Positions 57,692 to 64,000 of a DNA stretch of 64,000 bases are shown here, one piece after another. The translations under genes were made by a program, and so were the position numbers. The notes under the pieces were generated by a model that saw only the letters and a list, made by a program, of their open reading frames with translations, made no database searches and was not told where the DNA came from. Each line of letters starts with the position of its first letter. The first letter of the stretch is position 1. Source of the DNA: Candidatus Streptomyces philanthi (GTDB lineage: Bacteria; Actinomycetota; Actinomycetes; Streptomycetales; Streptomycetaceae); assembly GCA_018114805.1 (NCBI GenBank), contig CP073042.1:4216001-4280000 (forward strand), given 5' to 3'.

Positions 57692-60220
57692 CTACTCCGT
57701 CTTGATCGCCGCGAGCATGTTCAGCTTCGCGGCCCGGCGGGCCGGCCACAGCGCGGCCAGCACGCCGACAAGGGCGGCGAGGACGAGGAAGAGACCCATC
57801 CTGCCCCACGGCACGACCAGTTCGTACGTGCCCAGGCTCGGGCCGATCAGCTCGCCGGCGGCCCAGCCGAAGAACACGCCCAGACCGATGCCGAGCACGC
57901 CGCCGAAGAGCGAGATGACCAGCGACTCCAGCCGCACCATCCGCTTGATGCCCTTGCGGTCCAGACCGATGGCCCGCAGCATGCCGATCTCCTGCGACCG
58001 CTCGAAGACCGACATCGCCAGCGTGTTGACCACCCCGAGCACCGCGACGATCACGGCCATCGCGAGCAGCCCGTAGAGCATGTTCAGCATCAGGTTGATC
58101 AGCTTGGCTATGTCGTTGGAGACGTCGTCCATCGTCTGGACCTTGATGGCCGGGTTGTCACCCAGCGCCTTCTCCAGCGACTCCTTGACGTCGCCGTTGA
58201 CGCCGTCCTTGGTCTTCAGCAGGACCTGGAAGTCGGCGATGTCCTTCACGTGCGGGGTGAGGGTGGCGTTGTCGATCATCACGCCGGAGATGATCACGTT
58301 GCCCTCGTAGACGCCCGACACCACCAGGCGGCTCTTCTTGCCGTCCTCGAAGGTCGTGGTCAGCGAGGAGCCGACCTTCCAACCGCGGTCCTCGGCGAGG
58401 TTCTTGTCGACGGCGACCCGGTTGCCGCCGAGCCCGGCGAAGGAGCCCTCGGTGAACTCCAGCTTCGTCAGGTCGCCGATGGCCTTGCCGTTGACGCCGG
58501 CCAGGTCCGTCTTCTTGCCGTCGATTCGGGACGGCGAGAGCCGCAGCGGGCTGGACTTCTCGACCTCGGGCTGCTTCTCCAGCTTCTCGCCGACCTCGGG
58601 GGCGAGCGGGGTCATGCTGGCCATGCTGACGATGTAGTCGGCCTTGAGCGAGTCCCGGGCCATCTTGTCGATGGCGTTCTGTATGCCACCGGCGATCACG
58701 GTCAGGCCGGTGATCAGGGTCAGGCCGATCATCAGCGCGGAGGCCGTGGCGGCCGTGCGGCGCGGGTTGCGCACCGCGTTCTGCCGGGCGAGCTTGCCGG
58801 GTATTCCGAAGATCCGCAGCACCGGGGCCGCGGCCGCGATCAGCAGCCGGGAGAGCAGCGGCGTCAGGACGAAGACGCCGATCATCAGCAGCCCGGCGCC
58901 CAGACCCATCGGGCCCTTACCGTCGTCCATGGTGGTCGCGGCCAGGACCAGGGCGATGCCGACACCGGCGAAGAGCGCGCCGATGCTGTTGCGCACCACC
59001 AGGCCGCGCGTGGTCGGCGGGGCGTGCACGCTGCCCATCGCGGCGATCGGCGGGATCTTCGCCGCGCGGCGGCCGGGCAGCCAGGCGGCCAGCACGGTCA
59101 CCACGATGCCGACGAAGAGCGAGACGCCGATCGTGGTGGGCGAGACCACCAGCGGGCCGTCCGGAACGGTGGCGCCGCTGGAGTTCAGCAGCGAGCGCAG
59201 CCCGGCGCCGATACCGATGCCGGCGAGCACACCGGTCACGGCGGCGATCGAGCCCACGACCGTCGCCTCGATGAGCACCGAGCGGGTCACCTGGCGGCGG
59301 CTGGCGCCGACCGCGCGCATCAGCGCCAGCTCCTTGGTGCGCTGCGCGACGAGCATGGTGAAGGTGTTGGCGATGATGAAGATGCCGACGAACAGGGCGA
59401 TCCCGGCGAAGGCGAGCATGCCGGTCTGCATGGTGCTTAGTTCGTTCTTGATGTCCTTGGCCTGGTCGTCCGCGAGCTTCTCGCCGGTGTCGACCTCGGT
59501 CCGGTCCGGCAGGCCCTTCTGGACCTGCGCCTTGAGCGCCTCCTGCGTGGTGCCCGGCTTGGCCTTCAGCTCGATGCCGGTGAACTTGCCGGGCTCCGCG
59601 TACAGCTTCTGCGCGGTCTTGGTGTCGAACAGCGCGAGGCTGCCGCCCGCCGCGACGTTGCCGTCGTCGGTGGTGAAGATGCCGACGACCTTCTGCTTCA
59701 GGACGGGGCCGTCGACCGACACGTCGATGCTGTCGCCGATCCCGTAGTCGGCGCGGTCGGCGGTCCTGGAGTCGAGCGCCACCTCCCGCACGTTGGTCGG
59801 GCCGCGGCCCTCCTTCATCGTGTAGCGCGCGTCCTTGCCGTCCTTGGACGGGAAGTAGTTGCCGCCGGAGGAGGTGAACCCGTCGCCGACGAGCTTGCCG
59901 TCCTTGTCGGGTATCGCGGTGAAGCCCGTCACGGTGCCGGTCGCGGACTCCGCGCCCGGCAGCTTCGTCACCTGGTCGAGCAGGGACTGGCTCAGCTTGG
60001 GCGCGTCGCCCGGGTTGTCCTTGTCGTCGGCGTCGTCCGGGCTGATCGCGACGTCGACGTTGGTGAACCCCTTCTCGGAGCTCTTCTGGTACGCGTCGGA
60101 GATGGTCGAGGTGAAGACCAGGGTGCCGGCGACGAACGCCACGCCGAGCAGCACGGCGAGGACGGTCATCAGCAGTCTGGCCTTGTGCGCGAGCACGTTG
60201 CGCAGGGCGGTACGGAACAT
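57692..60220 (-). CDS. ABC transporter permease, FtsX/MacB type
   Basis: 842 residues with two FtsX domains. An N-terminal helix (RLLMTVLAVLLGVAFVAGTLVF) is followed by a large extracellular part (about 45-260), helices near 265-415, a second anchor pair near 415-510, a second extracellular domain (about 515-700) and the final helices (MLYGLLAMAVIVAVLGVVNTLAM to the end). Pairs with the ATPase 48 bases upstream. Such pairs move lipoproteins, peptides or lipids outward, or act mechanically on the envelope; substrate not readable. Confidence 0.95.
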   Translation of the reverse strand: MFRTALRNVLAHKARLLMTVLAVLLGVAFVAGTLVFTSTISDAYQKSSEKGFTNVDVAISPDDADDKDNPGDAPKLSQSLLDQVTKLPGAESATGTVTGFTAIPDKDGKLVGDGFTSSGGNYFPSKDGKDARYTMKEGRGPTNVREVALDSRTADRADYGIGDSIDVSVDGPVLKQKVVGIFTTDDGNVAAGGSLALFDTKTAQKLYAEPGKFTGIELKAKPGTTQEALKAQVQKGLPDRTEVDTGEKLADDQAKDIKNELSTMQTGMLAFAGIALFVGIFIIANTFTMLVAQRTKELALMRAVGASRRQVTRSVLIEATVVGSIAAVTGVLAGIGIGAGLRSLLNSSGATVPDGPLVVSPTTIGVSLFVGIVVTVLAAWLPGRRAAKIPPIAAMGSVHAPPTTRGLVVRNSIGALFAGVGIALVLAATTMDDGKGPMGLGAGLLMIGVFVLTPLLSRLLIAAAAPVLRIFGIPGKLARQNAVRNPRRTAATASALMIGLTLITGLTVIAGGIQNAIDKMARDSLKADYIVSMASMTPLAPEVGEKLEKQPEVEKSSPLRLSPSRIDGKKTDLAGVNGKAIGDLTKLEFTEGSFAGLGGNRVAVDKNLAEDRGWKVGSSLTTTFEDGKKSRLVVSGVYEGNVIISGVMIDNATLTPHVKDIADFQVLLKTKDGVNGDVKESLEKALGDNPAIKVQTMDDVSNDIAKLINLMLNMLYGLLAMAVIVAVLGVVNTLAMSVFERSQEIGMLRAIGLDRKGIKRMVRLESLVISLFGGVLGIGLGVFFGWAAGELIGPSLGTYELVVPWGRMGLFLVLAALVGVLAALWPARRAAKLNMLAAIKTE

Positions 60221-60268
60221 GGGTCTGTCAGTCCTGGGGGTGGGGGCCGGTGGTCGGGGTCGCCTGGA

Positions 60269-61039
60269 TCAACTGGTCCGGCCCTTGGCGTCGAAGCGCT
60301 TCATGCGGTCGAGGACCGCCTCGGCGGTCGGCTCGTACAGCTCGTCGACGATCTGGCCGTCGGCGAGGAAGACCACGCGGTCCGCGTAGCCCGCGGCCAC
60401 CGGGTTGTGGGTGACCATCACGACGGTCTGGCCCAGCTCGCGCACGGAGTTGCGCAGGAAGCCCAGCACCTCGGCGCCCGACCGCGAGTCGAGGTTTCCG
60501 GTCGGCTCGTCGGCGAACATGATCTCGGGCTTGCCGGCCAGGGCGCGGGCCACGGCCACGCGCTGCTGCTGACCACCGGAGAGCTGGTTCGGCCGGTGCT
60601 TGAGGCGCCCGGAGAGGCCGACCGTCTCCACGACCATGTCGAGCCACTGCTTGTCGGGCTTGCGGCCCGCGATGTCCATGGGGAGCGTGATGTTCTCCAG
60701 GGCGTTCAGCGTGGGCAGCAGGTTGAACGCCTGGAAGATGAAGCCGATCTTGTCGCGGCGCAACTGGGTGAGCTTCTTGTCCTTCAGGGTCGTCAGCTCG
60801 ACGTTGCCGATCTGGGCCGAGCCGCCGGAGACCGAGTCCAGGCCGGCCATACAGTGCATGAGCGTGGACTTGCCGGAGCCGGAGGGGCCCATGATCGCGG
60901 TGAACTCGGCCTGCCGGAACTCGACGGAGACACCACCGAGGGCCACTACCTGGGTCTCGCCCTGTCCGTAGACCTTGCGAAGATCCGTTGCGCGTGCGGC
61001 CACCGCGGTGCTGCGGGTGGCGGTGGAGGTGGTGGTCAC
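60269..61039 (-). CDS. ABC transporter ATP-binding protein (MacB/LolD type)
   Basis: 256 residues. Walker A GPSGSGKST, Q-loop FIFQAFNLLPTLNALENI, signature LSGGQQQRVAVARAL, Walker B IMFADEPTGNLDS, H-loop VMVTHNP. GTG start at 61039. Forms one operon with the permease. Confidence 0.96.
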   Translation of the reverse strand: MTTTSTATRSTAVAARATDLRKVYGQGETQVVALGGVSVEFRQAEFTAIMGPSGSGKSTLMHCMAGLDSVSGGSAQIGNVELTTLKDKKLTQLRRDKIGFIFQAFNLLPTLNALENITLPMDIAGRKPDKQWLDMVVETVGLSGRLKHRPNQLSGGQQQRVAVARALAGKPEIMFADEPTGNLDSRSGAEVLGFLRNSVRELGQTVVMVTHNPVAAGYADRVVFLADGQIVDELYEPTAEAVLDRMKRFDAKGRTS

Positions 61040-61835
61040 GGTCGAACTCCTGTCGGTACGGTGCCTGGGGACCCCACTATCTTCGCCGGCCTCTCGTCTC
61101 GAGCCATCAGCCCCTGCGCCCGTTCCCGGCGAGACTCACGAGGTACACCGGAGGAGGCGACTCATCCTTGGGGAGGAGAAGAACCCCGAGAGGGCGCCGC
61201 GCGCCGCAGGCGGCGGCCCCGCGTCACCCCGAGCCCCTGAGCCGACCCGCGCGGCCGGGCCGCCCCGGCGCTGGCCGCCTCGGCGCGCTACGGCCCGCCC
61301 CCGGAACCGCCCGCTTCTGGTGTCGTCCGCCCCGCCCGGCAGGCGCGAGGGCGTACGGAGGGGGACGGCGACCAGCGAGGGGCTGGGGCTGGGGAGGACC
61401 GTGGTGCGTACGATGCCGTGTCTCGTAGCGGGGGCTTTTGCTCCGTTTCGATTTCTGCTAGTGCGGGCGCTTTGGGATGTGCCGACAGGCCCTGGGGCGG
61501 CCGGGGTTGTGGCCCTTGGCGCGGCTCGGCGCGTACGGGACGTGTACGGCCTACGGGTGGAGGACCGGAAGCGCGTTCGTCGCTTTTCTCAACGCTGCGT
61601 CGAGTTTCCGTCATTTCGGTCCGATGGGCGTGACGTACCGCACCAACAGTGCTGATGGGCCAGTGGCATGTGCCAGTGGCGAGTTCGTCCTGCTGATGCT
61701 CCCTCAGTTGCCAATAAAATAAGACAACGGCGATCGACCGTTCAGCCGTTCGTGGCGCCTTCCCCGGCTAGGCTCGTCCTGCTCCTCTTTGAGGGGACGG
61801 CCGTACGCCGTGTGTGCGGCAGCGAGAGCGCCCCT
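61040..61835. other. Long intergenic region upstream of bldA
   Basis: 796 bases. No gene I can support. The left half is GC-rich with Pro/Arg-type spurious frames. Between 61600 and 61740 GC falls (GCCAATAAAATAAGACAACG), marking a promoter region. A TAGGCT -10-like hexamer at 61769-61774 lies about 60 bases before the tRNA. Confidence 0.45.
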
Positions 61836-61920
61836 GCCCGGATGGTGGAATGCAGACACGGCGAGCTTAAACCTCGCTGGCCTACGGGCCGTGCCGGTTC
61901 AAGTCCGGCTCCGGGCACCA
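61836..61920 (+). tRNA. bldA: tRNA-Leu(TAA), bldA
   Basis: 85 bases including encoded CCA. Acceptor arms GCCCGGA/TCCGGGC, anticodon arm GCGAG-CTTAAAC-CTCGC giving anticodon TAA (UUA codons), a variable arm GGCC/GGCC, and T arm GCCGG-TTCAAGT-CCGGC. In Streptomyces this is bldA, the only tRNA reading the rare TTA codon, whose maturation controls development and antibiotic synthesis. Confidence 0.95.
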
Positions 61921-62375
61921 CTCCGCTCGTCCGGTCTGACCTGGAGAAACGGCCCGTAGCCCGGGCCCGCACGCCTGCGGCGTTGCGTCGCGGCGCTGCC
62001 CGCGCGCGCCGCCCCCGCCACCGGCCCGGGCCAACTTCCCGCCGGGGCGCACTCCCACCGCGCGCGAGGGGGCGCCCGTCCCGCCCCGACGGCTCCCCCG
62101 GTGTGGCGCGCGCCCTGTGTCGCGCCTCACCCGCGGCCAGTTGGGCGTGCTCGGCGCGCGGCCGCGCCTCGCGAGGGGCGCGCGATAAGACGGGTCCTCT
62201 CTTATGGTGATTTGCCGGATTTCCCAAACTTTCCCAAGAATGAACCGTCTTGGCCCGCTTCCTGGCTCTCGTCGTGTCGCGGTCACCGCATCCGCCGGGG
62301 TGACCGCTTCGCTTCGGGATCCGAACGCGGCGTCGTAGCCGACCCCGTACGTCACCCCGAGCCCGGGCCCGGACG
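61921..62375. other. Intergenic region between bldA and EamA gene
   Basis: 455 bases. GC-rich with no supported gene. A short AT-richer part (62210-62260, TTATGGTGATTTGCCGGATT) could be a degraded promoter. Near the EamA stop, GGACCCGATCGCGGACCCG-like direct repeats occur. Confidence 0.4.
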
Positions 62376-63407
62376 TCACTCCGATCGCGGACCCGATCGC
62401 GGACCCGGGCGCAGTCGGGTCCGCCGCCTCGCCCCCGGTGCCGTCGCGGTCCGGACGGCGCCCGCGCTGGTGGCCACCACCAGCGCGACGGCCGCCACTT
62501 TGGGCGGCGTCAGGTCCTGATGGAGGACCAGGTACCTGGCGAGGGCGGCGACCGCGGGCGACAGGCTCATCAGTACGGAGAACGCGGCGGGCGCCAGGCG
62601 GCGCAGCGACAGCAGTTCCAGGGTGTAGGGGAGCACCGACGAGAGCAGGGCCACCGCGCCCCCGAGGGCCAGTGCCGCCGGGTCGAGCAGGGCGCCGCCC
62701 GCGCCGGCCACCCCGAGCGGCAGGCTCAACAACGCGCCGCAGGCCATCGCCAGCGCCAGCTCGTCCACGCGCGGGAAGCGGCTGCCGGCCCGGGCCGACA
62801 GCAGGATGTACGCGGCCCACAGCGCCCCGGCGCCCAGCGCGCAACCCGCCCCGGCAGCGTTCAACTTGCCGAACCCGCCACGCCCGAGCAGCGCCACGCC
62901 GGCCAGCGCAAGCACGGCCCACAGCCAGCGGCCCGGGCCGCGCGCCGTGACCACCGACAGCGTCAGCGGGCCCAGCACCTCCAGAGTTACGGCGGTGCCC
63001 AGCGGGATGCGGTCGATGGCCTGGTAGATCAGCGTGTTCATGCCGGCCAGCGCCGTTCCGAAGCCCGCGACTACGGCCCAGTCGGCGCGCCCGTAGCCGC
63101 GTACGGCCGGGCGGCAGACGAGCAGCAGCACCAGCGCGGAGACGGCGAGCCGCAGCGAGACCACGCCGAGGGCGCCGACCCGGGGGAAGAGCGAGGCGGC
63201 CACCGCCGCCCCGAACTGTTGGGAGCAGATGTCGCCGGCCACCAGGCCGACCCCGACCAGCCCGGCGGCCCGCTCGCCACGCCCGGCCCCGGCTGGCCCG
63301 GCCCCGGCCGGCCCGGTCCGGGCCGCCGTTCCGGCCGGGGCAGCGGGGCCGCCCGCGCTCGTGTCGGCAGTGGGGGCAGGGGCGCGCACATCGGTCACAC
63401 CGGCCAC
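62376..63407 (-). CDS. EamA/RhaT-family metabolite exporter
   Basis: 343 residues. A disordered Ala/Pro/Gly start (about 45 residues) is followed by ten membrane helices in two EamA repeats (GVGLVAGDICSQQFGAAVA ... LTLEVLGPLTLSVV-type ... AYILLSARAGSRFP ... AAFSVLMSLSPAVAALARYLVL). Drug/metabolite transporter superfamily. GTG at 63407 or internal GTGs. Divergent from the LysR gene with only 60 bases between, so LysR probably controls it. Confidence 0.9.
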   Translation of the reverse strand: MAGVTDVRAPAPTADTSAGGPAAPAGTAARTGPAGAGPAGAGRGERAAGLVGVGLVAGDICSQQFGAAVAASLFPRVGALGVVSLRLAVSALVLLLVCRPAVRGYGRADWAVVAGFGTALAGMNTLIYQAIDRIPLGTAVTLEVLGPLTLSVVTARGPGRWLWAVLALAGVALLGRGGFGKLNAAGAGCALGAGALWAAYILLSARAGSRFPRVDELALAMACGALLSLPLGVAGAGGALLDPAALALGGAVALLSSVLPYTLELLSLRRLAPAAFSVLMSLSPAVAALARYLVLHQDLTPPKVAAVALVVATSAGAVRTATAPGARRRTRLRPGPRSGPRSE

Positions 63408-63467
63408 GCTAGCCAGCGCGGGCCGAGCGGGGAAATGCCGGTTGAGCGGTGCTTATGCTTGTCGGTC

Positions 63468-64000
63468 ATGACCGTGGAGCTGCGTCATCTGCGCCACTTC
63501 CTCGCCAACGCCGACGAGGCCAACCTGACCCGCGCCGCGGCCCGGCTCCACCTCACCCAGCCCGCCCTGTCCCGCTCCCTGCGCCAGCTCGAAGCCCACC
63601 TCGGCGTGCGGCTCGCCGACCGCTCCACGCACCACCTGCGCCTCACCGACGCCGGCCACGCCTTTCGGGCCAGGGCCGTCACCGCGCTGGCCGCCGTGGA
63701 CGCGGCCCTGGACCCGAGCCGCCTGGGCGCCTGGCCGCTGCGGCTCGGGCACGCCTGGTCGGCGCTGGGCACCTTCACCACGCCGCTGCTCCGCCGCTGG
63801 CGCCAGACCCACCCCGACACGCCGCTGGAACTGCTGCGCATCGACGACCGCAGCGCTGGCCTCACCGCGGGCAAGGCCGACGCCGCGCTGCTGCGCGGGC
63901 CGCTGGCCGAGCCCGGGCTGCGGAGCGCGTACCTGCTCAGCGAGGAGCGGGTCGCGGCGCTGCCCGACGACAGCCCGCTGGCCGGGCGCGCCGCACTGAC
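63468..64000 (+). CDS. LysR-family regulator, C-terminus beyond window
   Basis: First 177 residues: VELRHLRHFLANADEANLTRAAARLHLTQPALSRSLRQLEAHLGVRLADRS is a standard LysR helix-turn-helix, followed by the start of the effector domain. ATG at 63468. TATGCT lies 8 bases upstream of the ATG, suggesting a near-leaderless message. Divergent with the EamA exporter, a usual arrangement for LysR targets. No stop before 64000. Confidence 0.93.
   Translation, partial: MTVELRHLRHFLANADEANLTRAAARLHLTQPALSRSLRQLEAHLGVRLADRSTHHLRLTDAGHAFRARAVTALAAVDAALDPSRLGAWPLRLGHAWSALGTFTTPLLRRWRQTHPDTPLELLRIDDRSAGLTAGKADAALLRGPLAEPGLRSAYLLSEERVAALPDDSPLAGRAAL

Noticed and set aside
61477-61722. Small plus-strand frame upstream of bldA ending VLLMLPQLPIK
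   Set aside because: The lower-GC end is intriguing, but there is no ribosome site and the first half is GC-shadow sequence.

Overview
The window is a high-GC actinomycete chromosome segment, almost certainly from Streptomyces. The signs are extreme GC bias, GTG and TTG starts, an acyl-CoA carboxylase alpha/beta/epsilon set, an MmpB-type small membrane protein, tandem Rpf proteins with a c-di-AMP riboswitch, and a tRNA-Leu with anticodon TAA that matches bldA. From memory, the left part (deoC to hutH and the L,D-transpeptidase) has the gene order of the S. coelicolor SCO491x-493x region and the right part (MazG, rpf, eno, ppx, ndh, cfa, ABC transporter, bldA) resembles its SCO309x region. If that holds, two syntenic blocks are joined here around 27-30 kb.

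Layout. 1-5.5 kb: nucleoside catabolism (deoC, phosphosugar mutase, purine nucleoside phosphorylase), with an identical 12-bp palindrome in front of deoC and pnp. 5.7-9.0 kb: an LpdA-type quinone reductase, a DeoR regulator and a TetR regulator. 9.2-16 kb: acyl-CoA carboxylase genes (alpha; beta, epsilon), mmpB, maf and biotin ligase. 16.3-27 kb: adenylate cyclase, enoyl-CoA hydratase, a broken diguanylate cyclase, a broken HTH/coiled-coil/32-residue-repeat protein, hutH and an L,D-transpeptidase. 27-36 kb: gene fragments, a DUF2079 protein, a secreted HNH nuclease, a SurA-like lipoprotein, MazG, a broken MFS exporter and a P450. 36-43 kb: two Rpf genes (one broken), enolase, DivIC, DUF501 and Ppx. 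43-53.4 kb: an accessory stretch with two degenerate type I-E-like CRISPR leader/repeat units, an orphan Phd antitoxin, and broken AraC, GAPDH, XRE, B12-binding and PP2C genes. 54-64 kb: ndh with a Rex-like site, a broken cfa, an ABC transporter, bldA, an EamA exporter and a partial LysR gene.

The most striking overall feature is gene decay. About sixteen genes carry stop codons, single-base indels or short tandem duplications (8, 13 and 22 bp) that break the frame. The roughly 35 kb of conserved core genes carry none. That distribution looks like real pseudogene formation under purifying selection, not random sequencing error, although read-level confirmation is not possible here. Two of the broken genes contain the rare TTA codon read by the bldA tRNA in the same window.
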